NCBI GenBank assembly: GCA_009741485.1
Contig: CM019215.1
Coordinates: forward strand, 77,279,179-77,343,178
DNA from: Malurus cyaneus samueli
Taxonomy: Eukaryota; Chordata; Aves; Passeriformes; Maluridae
Reading direction: 5' to 3'
DNA: 64,000 nucleotides
This document shows positions 1-14,685 of this stretch, piece after piece (position 1 is the stretch's first letter; every line of letters begins with the position of its first letter). Under the pieces are notes generated by a model. It searched no databases and was not told the DNA's origin. It saw only the letters and a list, made by a program, of their open reading frames with translations. A program made the position numbers and the translations under genes.

Positions 1-2384
1 TACATCAAGGTTGTTTTCAGGCAGATGAGACAGACACTCTTTTTGTTCAAACTCATTAATCCACTCCTTGTGAAAATATAAGCATAATTTTTTAAAACTT
101 AATGAATTAACTCTTGTGGTGTTTTGGACACATTTTAAATGTATAGGATAATATACTCACCTTGTAAAATCACAAACCAGTTTCTGTTTTCAGATTTACA
201 CAAACATGGAAATAAATAAGGAGTTCAAAGTTATAGCATTGATTGACATGTGAAATATTGTTGCAGCTGGCGGAAAAAAAAAATAATAGATTCCTAGAAC
301 GGGGAGAAATACAGAAATAAATAATACTGGAAGACATGAAGTTAAAATTAGATAGTGCATTGACAAGGATTTTGTTAATTATCACCTGTATCAAAAAAGC
401 ATTATTGATTTTTAGCTGCTCTTACAAATGTTACGAATATTGGAAGAGAAAAAATAAAATTCTTTCTTAAGCTCAAAACTTCTGTTGCAAGTGTATTGTT
501 GCCATATTTTTTTTACAGTATCCTACCCAGAATCTATTTGATATGATTCAGGTTTCAGAAAAAAAAGCAATTGGAAGTTATTTGGGAAGAAGAAAGAAAA
601 AATATCTGGAAGGAGGAAAAAAAAATAACATGCAACATGGAGAAGTGTTTGACATAATTTAACAAGCTCATGCATACATTAATGAACCATACCTGGGTTA
701 ATGATATACTGATATAAATTAGCATAATGCAATTCAAAATTCAGATGTTTTAGAGCGTTATTTCAGGTATTCATCTTTTATCATAGGAGTGTGTGTGGTG
801 CAGAGGATTCTACAGTACCATTTTTTTTTCTACAGGAATTGTGACTCTGTGGAAAGAACAATTCTAAAGAGTTATTTGAGGAGACGAATTTTAATTTTAT
901 TGCCATCATCTTCTCTACGCCATTGTCATATTACTTCATATCATCTCTGTATTAATGCCTATGAAATAATAGGTAAGCTTTTCTTAGAAAGCTTTATTCT
1001 TCTTTGAAAAATTCCTCTCCAGGAGAGAGGATGAAAATTATCTCTGTTTGACAGGTGGAGAAATTGGCACAAGATAAGTGAAAGAAATTGTTACAAAAAC
1101 GTTCAAGTGACTTTTGAATCTTAATCTGAAATGAGAAAAGATTTTTTTTTTTCAAGTTGATTTACCACTTGAATAACATTTAATAATTTTGACCACTTTT
1201 GTAATAGTCATTGAGTAATGCCCACCAAGCTTTTGTCAAGGAATTTTGTATTTTTGGTCGTTTAAAGAGATGCAAAACCAAATGATGGTCAGTTATTGAA
1301 AGATTATTAGTGGGGAAAAAAGTGTTATACTATAGCACAGAAATTTTGAAAGAGAAGACAGCGCCTATTCTATGGGGAAAAGTGCAGCTCTCATGGGTGT
1401 AATGCATTTTCTTTGTTTTCAAGAGTTTTTTTCTGGCATCTTCCCACTTCAATAAAAAAACTCAGAGTGCAGTCATTGTTTTGTTGCCTGAAGTGGCCCA
1501 GTTTTATGTATAAAACAAGAAAAAATCTGCAGAGGAATTGAGTAGTAGAATTGGGCCTGTTTAGAATTGACGGAGCAATTTTTAATTCCAGTCTTCTAAA
1601 AATTTTGTCATCTAGGTTTTTGTGTACATTTTTCGTCTATGTGTTCTAAAAAGGGTCAGAAAAATTATGCCTTTCCAACTTAGACAAACTATAAGAAACT
1701 GTGAAAATGTTTTGAGATGAAGCTACTGACCTATCGGTAGGGCAACACTGATGCTCACAGATAGCAATTTTTTTAGTTTGGATTTCAGATCTTTTCAGTT
1801 GGGCAGTACTATTCACTGCAGTCTTTTCCAACCACTCTTACATTCATTTTGCAAGAAGGCACGGAGTGCCGGGAGGGACTCTGTGCTCCTCCAGCAGCCT
1901 CAGCTGCCACCAGTGAGCAGGCAGCTGCAATTCTCCAGAGGAATGAGGAAATGGCATGTCCCTTACAGACTGACAAACTTGTGTATGTGTTACAATTCAA
2001 ACTAGTGCCAAGCACCAGCAAAGAGCTGTAACCAGCAAAAGAGAACAATAAAGTTGTAAATATTGTTTCTTTATTATAATTATGACAATTAGATTCTTTT
2101 TGTTGATACTTAAAAATAAAATAATGACGTATTTATATGATGAAAATATCTTACCATGGAAAGTTGCAACCTTTGGTTATGAAGTTTAAACAAAATGATA
2201 ACAATCGGAAATGGATTCAAGTATTTGAAAAATTATGTGCATCATTAAATATAAGTGAGCTAATTATTATAAGCTTTGAACATATGATCTAGAAGAGAGA
2301 GAGGAGATTCAGCAGAAGGTGAAACCTTAAAAATTAGAGAGGATGATTATATTCTTACGTCTTTTTCAAGCGAAAGGAGGAATA

Positions 2385-2672
2385 TTCATAGAATAATACA
2401 ATTATTTGGGTTGGGAGTGAACTTAAAAATCATCCCGTTTTCAAGCCCTTGCCAGGGCAGAACACCTTCCCACGACCAGGTAGCTGGAATCCCCACTGAA
2501 CACTTCCAGGGATGGGGCATCTGTCTTCTTTGAGCAACCTGGTGCTTTCAATCCCCCAAAACAGGGTTTGCCTCATTCAGCCTCACAGTAAAGAATTTAT
2601 TCCTAATAACTAGTTTAAAAACATTCTTCTTTCAGTTGTTCCTTGTCCTAGCACTACATGCACTTGTAGGAT
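2385..2672 (-). mobile_element. CR1 LINE fragment (left arm)
   Basis: This is the inverted counterpart of 32177-32452. It opens with TTCATAGAATAATACAATTA and contains CACTTCCAGGGATGGGGCAT and CCTTGTCCTAGCACTACATG. It retains some consensus-like bases lost in the other copies and also has unique insertions. Confidence 0.88.
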
Positions 2673-5600
2673 TATCTGTTTTATATTCAAGGAGCATGTT
2701 ATCAAAGATTAAGTATTGAGAAATTACCTTTGCCTAAATTATGGTGGCAAGCAAGGACAATATGCCAAAGTTCGGGTAATACTAGGGATTTTGCTTAACA
2801 ATGAATGTTTGAGGTAGAGAAATAGAAATAAAAAAAAAAGATAAGAGGAGAAAGGATCAAGTAGATTAAAGATACCACCTGTAGATCCAGTGCTGCTCTG
2901 GACTTGTTTTTTCTTCACCCTGCGGCTCTCAGTGGTGGGGATCCTGAGGCTATTCAAACTTTTAGCCAACAAAGGAATTAATATTCATGCGCCTACACAG
3001 TTCTCTTATATATTGGTTTAAATCATTCCCTCACTTCTTCGTGCTGATAAGACCACGAATGATCAGTCTTCCTCTTTGTTTTAGTTGGTTAGTTTCTGAG
3101 TTGATGGCGTCAAAATTTCCTCCCGCCAGCATTAGGTTGTACCCAATTGGAACTGATTCCAGCGTTGGTTGCTGACTTGGCTTCCCTTGTGTTCCATAAA
3201 TCCTGCATTTTCTTTGTGTCCATTACAGTGATTGACACTGTTGTCCCCCAGCTTTGTGAACCTTTCCATAGTCTGAAATAACAACCCAACATTAGCAAAT
3301 CGCCTTTATCTTATTTTCAAGGTCCTACTTGTGGGGGCTTCTACTTACGTCCATGTTTTGGGTTATCCATAGGAATGTTTGGGTGGGCTTAGTTGGTTGT
3401 TGATGTCACAGCGTGCCCCCTTTGCCATAACTCAGGGTGGTCTTTGTAGACGCAATGATTTGTGTACGAGCAGTTGCTCTACTCAGTTCCCTGCCACAGT
3501 GGGATTTCTGCCCAGATGTTTAACCAGGATGAGCAAAAGCAGATCTGGGCCAGGCCTGAGAGTTCATGCCATTCTGTCACTCCTTCTGCCCTCAATCTCA
3601 TGCAAAGTTCTTACTGTGCCTGAGCAGTGTTCAAGACAGGCCACTGGTGCTCCTTTTAACTCCTTACAGCATTATGACATTATTTTGACCTTAGTGAGTC
3701 GTTTGACAAGGATTATCATGACTCTCTTAAAATAAGCCAGCAGTTACAATATGGCCTTGCAAAGAGTTACACAGAGATGTGGAAGGTTAGCTAAGCTGAG
3801 GAAGAATCACGTAGACATTTTTTACAGCTTGTTTGAGATGAAAGGAATGCAGGGTCACCTCAGTTAGAATAATTGCCGAAATTGTTGTGAAACCACCTCT
3901 TCTGAGGCGATGGGAAGGCAATGCCAGGACATCATGTTTTTTAACTGCTTGAAACTACCTCAAGCATGCCCGAAAACCACGAGTGTATTTTGTGCTAGTT
4001 TAGCCTTGGGAAAGAGTGAAGTAGATTCAAGGGAAATTTTGGCAGGGAATCATAGAGGTGGAGTTGATGTGTAAGAATGGACCTATGAAAACATGTATTA
4101 CAGAATATGTATTGGGAGTAATTATGGATGTTATAAAACTTGGACATTGTTTACAATAAATGGAAGTCTCGCTTATGACTTTCATATTGAGTGGTCCGAG
4201 TCTTCCCTCATGACACAGAGAAAAATTCTGCATTGTATCAGTTTAGCCTTTTACTGCCATTTTTCTAACACTTCCCAGACATATAATTTAATCCTAAGTG
4301 ACTTTGAGAGGTCCTATTGCTGTTTCTGGGGCATGGCATGGATTGTATGAACTACCTCTTCCTGTCTAATTGGCATCTGGAAGTGCTTTGGAATGGTTGA
4401 TTGTAAATCATATTTCATGAATTTATCGGAAAAAGTGGGTTCTTAAGAGGCGTAATCTTGATATTCAGCTCCACTTTTCTTCTGGGAGACCTTGAATGAC
4501 TAAATTAGTAGTTTTCAAACATTCAAACTCCTAGGCTTCTTGATGCAAAATATTGTTTATTATGGACAAAGGGCTTTCATTGTTAATCTACTTATAGGAA
4601 GCCGATGAAGAAACTAGAAGGCATTAGGAAATTAATCGTCACAATTCTCTTCTGAGTTGTGTCAATATTAAACATGTTTCAGAAGCCTATGCTAGTTTAA
4701 GTGTTGCAAATTTTTTGTTTTAACAATGTCACAGCATGTCACTTGAACCCTTTAATTGTGCTTATTACGTATTCCCACATCTGCAATTATACTCATTTCA
4801 CTGCGATTGAAACTTCATTAATATAGAGTATCTCATGACTGTCGTGTCTGAACCACAAAGCAGTTTGAGGGAGAGACTGCAGACCGAGAGCTGAAGCCTT
4901 GAAGTTTGTGTTGAATTTTGTTATTGCCAGTTTGTCAATATCTCACCTTAAAGGTTTTGTTCTGTTTTTGTTAATGCTGTGATCGTTTCTATGACCTGTC
5001 CCAACTGCAGGATGTTCTATAAAATGAACATTTCCTTGCCTTCTTCAGTGTCATCTTGAGCTGAAGAAGATCAAGCTGACATCATTATAGCTCGCCCAAG
5101 AACCATTCTTGGCCGGGCTCCCTGTATATATTTTAAACCAGCTTGCTGTGAGAACAATAACAATATGAGATGGGCAAACCACAAGGACTGTTAAAACAGA
5201 TCAATGGATAGGCGCACTGCCGCAGACGCTTCTTAGCACACTCACACAACACCCCTCTTATACACAGACGCCACTTGGTGTGTTTTTAAGTATGTCTCTC
5301 TTTAAAATTCTGATGTTTATGTTCAACCAAGATGTCCATCCTATTTAATCGACTGGATCCATTGCGCTCATGGTCAGTTCGAGATTTTCGTGACATTATT
5401 TGTGTTCAATTGCAGACCCGGTGCTTAAAGACTGATTATCATTTTCACAAGGCCTACTCCTTGGAAGTGGTAGAATGTTTAGTGAACTGATAAAAATACA
5501 TGATCTTTGCCACAACCACAATTACTTGCACAGACTTGAACTTATCCATATGTGCCAGAAAATAAAATTCTCTAATTTTGGATGGACATGGTCAGTGATT

Positions 5601-8419
5601 ACAAATTCAAAACCTTCCCAGCACTGCAGAAATCACACGGCATTATTTATGCATAGAACAGTATTCACTGGTTTATTGCTTCTCACCGCGCAAAGAGAAA
5701 TGTCAATACGCAGAATATCATATCTCTAATGCAGAATTTTTATTTGTTAATCGGAACATTGTCTCTGAATTTGGTTTTTTTAATTTCGATGACAATTGAA
5801 ATAACAAGCTTACGCGTTTTTCTTCCCCAAATTAGCTGATGTGCTAATGCCAGTTGCAATGATTTTCTCCAAAATTTATCAGGAAGGAATGTGGTATCCA
5901 TACTTCTTACTATGTTGACTGCCAAAAGTATTTCCTTGTTTTTCAACAATCCAATTTCCATGAAATTGAATTATTTTTACAACTAGCAAAGTTGCATTGA
6001 CATTCATGACTTTTATTGTGCCTTTAGAAGGCACTGCATTAGACCTTTATCTGATTAGATTAACGACTTACCTATTGGATTACATCACTATTATACTTCT
6101 CTGACGAAGTTGTGTAAAGAAATAATCTATTAAGTATGGAAATTATTGGATATGCTGGCCACTGCTGGGCCAGTGTCATGACTGTGCCCAAGGTTAGCCA
6201 AGGCTTACTTTTATTCAGTCTTGCTTCTCCTTTGTTCTGTCCAGGTTATAGCTTCAAATAAGAAGATACTTTCTCACCCGATTCGTTCAGAAACTCTGTC
6301 TTCTGGTAAATTTAATTTGCCTTCTCTGATCATATAAAGAGCATCTGACAGGCAATAATTTAGAGATGCAACTTGCAGTGTCACTTTTGATTATTAAAAT
6401 CTCAATTGGCTGTGTTCAAATATACGTGAATGAAATTGTTGTGTTACCATTGTAGAATTTCTTCTTGCCTTTTTATAAGTTTCTATGTGTTGGACGTGTT
6501 CCGTTACGTTATATCATTCTCTTAATTTCAGCTTCAGATTATTCTTAAATTAACTCTCTGTAAATGAGAATTATCAAACAATCATTCAGTTTACATATAG
6601 AAAAAACATTCCTAAACTACTGCATCTCAGCAATCTTAATGACTTGTCAGGTGTCTTACATGAGAACAGTGAACACTGTACAAAAATCTCCCCCATTGGA
6701 ATATGATTTGAGAGGAAACAATGAACAAGAATCTACTTAAATAGTAAATTGTTCTGTAATTCTTGCAGGTCACGTGGGAATTTGTCACCTTGAACTAGGA
6801 ACCTTGTCAGAGCAAGGGAAGCATGGGTCAGGAGGATTGCTGAGGCTGTCACTTGTACAGGCATAAATATCACAAAATAGTGTTTTGTTTTTAAACCTAG
6901 ATAGCATTAGCAACAGGTTTGACATTTATTATTCTTTAGAAAATGCTCTTAGAACTTTAAAAGTACTGGATAAGAATTGCTGAGTGAAACAGAAGATATT
7001 CTTTTTGTGCTTGAAGTAAAACCAGCATAACATAAACTCTAGAAATTAATCAAATTCATTTGCAAACTCTATGATCACATAGACCAAGAATTATATTGCA
7101 AACATAGTTCGCTTCCAGTTAGTTGCCCATAGGAAAATATTAATATGTGTATCGGCGTGTGTCTCTCTTTTTCAAGTAAACTGAAACTAGCAAATTTAAA
7201 GTATCTATAATGGATATGATAATTACTTCTTTCTCTTAGATTAAGGTTCCTAAAATAACAAGCAAAAAAACAAAAACCCTTATACTTAACTGGTAGGTCA
7301 GCAGAAGTGTGAAGCAGAGTCACAGCAGATGCTACATGGTATTCTATCAATATGGTCTTAATTTACTTTTACTTTGACGGATGAAGGTGTTACTTATGGG
7401 GAACTCAACAAAAAGAACCAGGACAGTGAAAGAAGCAGCAGAACATTGTGAAGGAAGATATCTGTAACAGCCACAGAACTGGGGGTTTATAGGTCCTTTA
7501 TTTTATAAATTCTTCCTCTATTTTATAAAACATGTGTTTTCATGCTTCGCAGAGCTTTTATTTCATTCATATGTATCTGATGTTCTTACAAGTTTTCCTC
7601 ATGGCCTTTGGTGAACAGGGATATTCCAGCAGTTGATCTGCCCTTTAGCACTCGCAGTGCAGCAGTAATGTTTGAGAATCATTTTCTGATTCCTTTTCAA
7701 ATGCAATAAGTTTTCTTTACTGATTATTTTTCTGTGGACTGTTTTATGACATCCTGAGAAGAAGCTCATAGGTCACTTCTCATTCCTATTTTGTCAAATT
7801 CATCACTGTACAATATCAAAATATCAGCTGCTTCTACAGCAACACAAGCTAGTGACTACCACAACACACGCTCAAAAAGAAACAGCTTTTATCTCATGGC
7901 TCCCTCAAGTCCTCACTTATTGGCCATTCCAAGCAGTATGTCGATCATTAGCCGTTTTGAGCTAGTTACCAGGACCTGCCCACAGCTGTGCTAAGTCACT
8001 CGGCCCATTTTTTCCCAATCCATTTTACTAAGTGATACGATATTCCTGGGAGAAGAGCATATGGCAATGAGATAATTGAGGGCAGGACCTATCAAACCTA
8101 AAATAAAAAATCTCTTTGCTGATTAGCTGCAACACTCCGAGTGTCAGATAACAGTAATTGTAAACAAAGCACCAGTTTATGATGATTCTTATGGGGTCCG
8201 TCTTTTATAAGCAGTGTTACCTTGCGTATAGAATGCTCTGAATGAGATATAAGAGTATTTGCAGCATAGGACAAGTCAGCCATGCACGCACTCCTTTTCA
8301 GCAGGAGGATGAGTGCGCTCTGGGAGAGGAGAATATACTCCACACAACACTCAGGAGACTTATTGACCATTGATCCCTTTCACCACAGGGGATATACTAT
8401 TTAGGGAGAGGGACGACTC

Positions 8420-8884
8420 AAGGTTGTCTTTCTCTTGGCTTTTGTTGCAGTGTTCACAAAAGCCAAGAGTATAATCTTCCCCCTGGTAATTTTTAAAAGA
8501 CTGCGCTCGAAGCACCAATCTCCTTTTAGCTCCAAACATGGACGAGGCTGTCCGCCCATGCATGGAGGTCTGAGGGAGAGCTCATTCCTCCTGTAGAGGG
8601 ACCCATGGGAAGAACAGAACAGGTGCCTCACTCGTCACAGTGTGCACGGTAGGACAAGACAGAGATCAACCAATCAACATGGAAGTGAGCTTGTTAAATA
8701 TTAAGGGGAAAAAAATTCGACACTGAGTGTAGCCCAACACACAGAGTCTAGTCCATAGAGAGGCTGTATCTCTATCATTGGAACATTCTCAATACAAACA
8801 GCAGTAGCGCCCTAAGAAACAATGGACCAGAGCGATCGTGGAGACGAAGCCACTTTTCAACTTGTAACCTTAACAAGATTAAGG
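8420..8884 (+). mobile_element. CR1 LINE fragment, noisy left-arm mirror
   Basis: This is the reverse-complement counterpart of 26241-26730, recognisable but heavily altered. It is followed by an A-rich tract (8886-8914) matching the T run of the right arm, broken by T. Frames at 8360-8631 on the minus strand fall in it and are not genes. Confidence 0.65.
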
Positions 8885-10332
8885 AGAAAAAAAAAAATAA
8901 AAAAAAAAAAAAAAACACAAAACAAAACCACAGCAAACAGACCCTTGACTAATAACGTGGAAAAAGAAAGGATAAAGACAACACTGACAAGAATTTTATA
9001 TCAAATTGCAATTGTAACGATGCCATATTTCGGATCAACAAGAGCGAAATATAAAACTAGATAAAACATCGAAAGTATTAATACTACACATGTACCAATT
9101 CTTATATACAGAGATGAGGAAAAAGATATCACATAATTATGATCTTAGAGGTTTTATTGTGAAGGCTGGCTATCATGCACAGTGACATTACATGTAATGC
9201 ATACTCTTGACTAGGACAGGTGCCTCAGTGCGCTCCTCATCTCGGACATAAATTATAATCTCAATTTGTCAGCCACAGACCTTGGTATGTTATGACAACT
9301 ATAGAAGCTGATGCAGCACTAAAAAAGAGGGGGCAAAGCAGCCATCCACTCTGGACATATTTAAGTAGGCAAACAAATTTTTTATTCTATCTCAAGCCTC
9401 AACACAAAAGAAAGCATTACAGGTCAATCATTACTTATTTAATTAAATACGATTACCCTCTAAAACGAAAATAAGGTTCAAAGAACTATTTATTTTGTAT
9501 GTAAACTGTATGATCCTTGGGTTTATAATAAGTGACATTAGACTTGCTACAAAAGCACATCAAAGTTGCACTTCCAAAGTGTTACCTGCAGTACTTTTTT
9601 AATCTATGGCGCAAATTCTTTCTCCACATGTGGCGGTACTAGATATAGGAAGATCAAAAGTATATGTATTAAATCCTAAGAACTAGCAGAACAACTCACA
9701 CTAACTGGAATCAAACGAAAGGCCTGGAAAATAAGGGATTAACAAAGCAGTTTCATCTGAAAACAAAAAATACCTCTACAATGAAAAAAATTCGGGTTAT
9801 TCTCTTATAATGTACATGATTATACGCATCTCCATTAAGCTGATACAATGTTATCACATGCACATTTCCGAAAGAATTGTAATGAATGTTTTTCAGCTTC
9901 AACATGCTGACGGACATAGCGCTCAGTCCACTGCTAGTTTCTTAAGTTCATATTAATTACTACAGGATTTAATCGTTATCAGGAAAGGTTGAACGTATTT
10001 TTATTCTCACCATAGATCTATATATGCACCAAATTATACATGAACACACCAGGATTAACGACTTTATGACAAAAACTCAATGCCTTTTCAAGTGGTTGGT
10101 TGGCTGATAGATTTATAGTGCTCATGGAGAACTAGCTCTTATGTTTAAAAGATATGCTTCTAGGAAATATAAGAATGATTGTCTCTGTAATGGCACATAA
10201 TGTGCAATCAACTGGCCATGCACACCGCAGTTTCATATGCTTAATTTTTTGTCTTAATTATAATTGCAGCAGATAGGCAGAAGGAGAACTAAATACTTGG
10301 ATTAGCACAATTTTTTCTTTTTCCTTTTCCCC

Positions 10333-10358
10333 AAAAAAAAAAAAAAAAAAAAAAAAAA
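10333..10358. repeat. Poly-A run present only in the left arm
   Basis: There is a run of 26 A, preceded by a pyrimidine-rich stretch (10309-10332). The matching place in the right arm (about 24805-24815) goes straight from the GATTAGCACAA complement to CCACCACAATG with no homopolymer. Confidence 0.85.
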
Positions 10359-11906
10359 CCCACCACAATGGAAGAATATCAAGAGAGGAAGAAATTGTCG
10401 ATTATCTTCTTCTACGGATGACATCATATATGCATGAAAACCTATTGTTGCATCTATGAATGATGTTTAAAGTGTTCTTCCATGCAAAAATCCAATATGG
10501 GCATATAAAGGATTTGGTTAATGTTCTAATATTGGTTTTAAATTCTTAAGATTTTTTTCTTAAATCAAGGACTTAAACTAGAGTCCATTAAATAACCAGG
10601 GACAATTTGCTAAGCAGAGAAGTGTTGTTCCAAGATGTCATGGATAGAGGTTTTAAAAATAATAATTTATGTTATAAACTCTTATAAGCTCACAGTGCTT
10701 TCTCCCTGTTAGACTTGAATATATATCTTTATAAGAATAGATGAGAAATTGGAATAATTTTTTCATGCATGATCCAATCTTGCCAGTTTGTATTTTTTCC
10801 ACAATGAAATTACATACTTATTTAAGTTTACTCCAATGAGAATTGTCTCGGGGCTTAAACAAACAAACATTAATTTCCCTGATATATTTGTAATGGTCTT
10901 ACTGTACTCTTATTTGATAATGCCCGAATACAAGAATAGGTTTCATACAAGTAGTTACCTGGCATAGCAAGTTTTTATTTTTGCTATTTTAAAAATTGAA
11001 TTGTTTTCTCTACACGAAACAGGCGGAAAATCTTACCCTACTATATTTTTTCTTACATGACTTATTTTTCTATAATAAAAATGTTGATTACCTTTTCTAT
11101 AGCAAAAATGTACCTTAACAGGGGGAAAGCTTTTCTTTCATTTTCATTTAACATTCCCTTGGAAATGGGAAATTCTCTTGGAAAACTGTTGAAACATTTC
11201 AGTCTCTCCTGTCATCTCTCTTTGACTTTTGAATGATTTTAATATGTAAGATTAACAATACAGTTGAACTTACCAAATTACATCTTTTTTTTTATTTCAT
11301 TGAAGTTTTATCTCTCTAATTTATGTTCTCTAGTTTTCCAGCTGGAATTTCCAGCATTGAGACTTGAATTTTAATAAAGCTTTGGTTCTTACCAGTCCTG
11401 CGTCCTTTACCTGAAGAGTTTGAGAGATCTGGCCCATTCCTTTATTCTGAGTTGAAGTTCTGAGGGCGCCATTGATTCAGCATATATTCTGTACTCTCTA
11501 ATATGTAAGGTTCATATCCAGGTAGACAAAAAAACCTTGGACTAGCTTTTGGGTCAAATATTCTGTGTTGTTCTGCTCTCCACATATGGAAAGCGACATC
11601 TGTCTAATCATTTGCAGCTGGCACAGCTGGAGTAGCAATTCCTCTTCGTCTGAGGACTGAGTCTCTCAAAATCATCTCTCCTGGAATGATACATTAAGAA
11701 GTCAAAAAAAAAGGATCTCGTTAAAACAATCGCTAAGTGGGGCGGAACCGACGACATCCCTGTGACAAATAATGGTCAGAGATGAGATAGGAATTTGCAA
11801 GACTCCGGATCTCCTAAAAGTTCTACTGAAACTATTATGATAAGACAATGTTCTATTCTGCTAAGAGTATATTAAATAAGAAGAAAACAGGAGTCAATGT
11901 AAAATT

Positions 11907-12640
11907 GACTGAAGGCAGCGCTTCCGACTCTCGCATGACTAAGCGGGCAGGTAGAAGACCGTGCTCTCTCACTTCCCCCTCACATTCAATCACGTGAGCG
12001 CATGGAGCACGAAAATATAAAAAACTCATGGATAGGAAAAAAAATAATATAATGAAGAAAGTAAAGAAAACAGAAACAAAGTGGAGGCAAAATTATTTTA
12101 TTGTACTTATTCACCCATTGCGCGCAACGTGCGAGAAGAGCTCCAGGCCCCCTATATATGCATAGAGATCGAGAGTTGTGTACATAGAGTTACATAAGCG
12201 ACAAAGTATCCTTATAGACCAAATGTCCACCTCTGGCCTATCTATCAGCCTACCTCTCTCAGAGTCCACTTAATTGGCTTGAAGCGAATATATATACACA
12301 CATGGCAGCTGCACTGTGGTAGTGAGCATCCATCGGTGTTTGTTCAAGTTTGTCACAGCATGGTTGCGCTGCCTTGCCCCCTCCAGCCTCTTGCAGCCAC
12401 GGGCTGGTCTTGGGGAGAAGGGACCTGATACGGATTGCCACCATCCGCCCTTGCCAGAAGGATGCCACCAGCCACTGTGCTCCATAGCTGCGAGAAAAAG
12501 CACGCATGGAAGAGAATGTATAACCAGATCAGACGACCCCAGTATCCGTTACCTGCCATACAAAAACAGCTCTCATGATTACAGTTTGCGGTGTAGGCTT
12601 GGACACTGTTCCATTCTCATGAGCTACAAATGCCTCAGAA
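11907..12640 (+). mobile_element. Left-arm mirror of the decayed LTR, noisy
   Basis: This is the reverse-complement counterpart of 22788-23338, lengthened and scrambled by scattered insertions. The CTCTCTCACTTCCCC and CTCTTGCAGCC blocks still identify it. Several overlapping frames, including 125 codons at 12316-12693, are by-products of the noise. It is probably not an independent insertion. Confidence 0.6.
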
Positions 12641-14202
12641 TACAGGGAGAGTTGGAAATCCTCTCTCCTCGGAGCCCTAAGTACACCCAGTGATCATCAT
12701 GTGATGTAATCAATCCTACGAAAGCTCATCATACTATAGTAGACAAAATACAATACTAGCTTCACCTACACTCACACCCAGAGTAAACCAATTATCTTCC
12801 AATCTCAGTTCTTGGAGTATATTGGCACGTATATCTCTGTGCCACTCCATTTGCTGGTGTTTACTTCTTAGTTCTCTATTGTAAAATTAGCAGCAAGCTC
12901 CCACAGTGGTCACGTCTGAGACTCTGGTCACATCTCCCACCTCTATGTTTCATCTCTTAATCATTACCACAAACTGAGCGTGCAGACCACCAGTCTGTTC
13001 CAAGCCGCCTCCGCAGCCTCTCATCCTACCTTTGTCTCCACGACATGTGAGATAGCAAATGTCAGAGTCTTTTTTCTACTGCTTCACCACCAATCAGACG
13101 TTAGCTGGCTACGGAGAATACATTGGAGCAGATTCTCTAAATTTCTCTTCATCCTTGCAGAAGATCTGCTTAAGTTTCTTGTCAATGTTTACATATATGA
13201 AGTTCTAATAGCCTACAGTTACTAAATAGGTGCACTTCTCTACTCCACTATCTTGCGCTCGTGTTCATTGTAAATTTCACGTTTTAAGACAATTATTCAG
13301 TCTGATCTACCTCGGATAAAGAAGGCTCAATGAGTGAGACAGTCAGGTCAGTCCGTCTGACACAGGCACTCCGTAATGTGTGTGACTCCTCCATTAAGAC
13401 CAGTGTGAGACTGATGAATAATTCACAAATCCAGCAATGATGTCACAACAGAACCTTCCCAAGGGTGTATGTGATGAACTTGTATGGTTAGTTCTGTTTT
13501 GTATTTTATGTTAAATCTAATATTTTTTTCCTCTGAGTTCAAACTATGTGTAGGTCATGAAAACGTAAAGAAAGAGTTATTGTTTATTAATATATACCAA
13601 GTGCAATAGTTTGTGGATAAAGAATGTAAATGTCTAATCTGAATATGATACGTGAGTGAAATAGTTCACAGATTCCCACATGTACTAGAAATTATATATA
13701 GTAAAAATATATAGAACATCAAGCTGCTATTAAAGTGTTTCTGTATTCATACTGTGACAAATCAGATGGTCAGGGTAAGGGAAACGTTTTTGTTAATAAA
13801 TCATTCAGGATAGCACTAATATGTGTTTGCTTGCCTTGTGGGTTTTTGGACAGGCCTGTTCTGTTTGCCATCACTGGATTTGCTTCTACACAACATACTA
13901 TTATTTCACAGAGGAGGCAAGGTGTGGTGTATGATGCAAAGTAAGGAGGGAGATACGACTTTGAAGTGATTAGGTGTGGTCCTCGATAGATATATTTCTG
14001 AGGTTTTGTTAGCCAAGCCTCGCACAGGCACCTTGAGCTTATTACATAGCATAGGATTACCAAACCAACCGGGTGCATTAACAGACTGTGATTCTCTCCA
14101 TTGCCTCAGTCGATACTCGACACTTAAAGGGATGATGCAGTCAGCTTTTACACATCGTTCTATGAACTCGAAGCGAAAACTCAACCAAACACAAAATAAA
14201 AT

Positions 14203-14685
14203 CAGGAAGCAGCCTCTCATTCGTATCTCCTACGGAAAGGTGTTTACAGCTGCGTTGAAATCAGGGAGAAGACTCTTTCTCAAAAAAAAAAAAAGAAAAC
14301 AAAAAAAAAAACAAACAAAAAAAAAAAAAAAACACCACAGGGCCCAATACAATCTTGTGATGATATTTCAACAGAATCTCGCTATTATCTGTATAACGAG
14401 TGCCCGATTTCCGCGCTCGTGGAATGCTGCCGTGAGAGAACTCAGAGATATGTTCCATATAATAACTTCCGTAAATCGTATATTGTCGAAAAAAGCCTGA
14501 TTCCCTCGTAGACGACAAAGCAAATTAAAGGATAGAGAACATAACATCTCTTCTCTTATAACAATTTACGTCGTAATGTAAGATCCTAGCTGCGAACAGA
14601 ATACTTGTGAGCGCGTAAAGGAATCAAGAAGCTGGAGAAGAAAGTTTAATAGATTTCATATTCGAACAAATGTTCATGTTGAGGC
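14203..14685 (-). repeat. Block of about 480 bp identical to its mirror (left copy)
   Basis: By eye every base in this stretch equals the reverse complement of about 21065-21547, including an A-rich tract of about 50 bases (14281-14333) with identical interruptions. Immediately outside, on both sides, the arms fall to roughly 70-80% agreement. The block also holds about 20 CpGs at modest GC content, unlike normal bird non-coding DNA. An 85-codon frame is therefore the same in both arms (14261-14518 minus strand; 21232-21489 plus strand). It contains a long phenylalanine run from the homopolymer and shows no sign of being a protein. Confidence 0.8.

Noticed and set aside
12316..12693. A 125-codon frame in the left arm
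   Set aside because: It lies in the noisy mirror of a decayed LTR; the cleaner right-arm copy does not preserve the frame.
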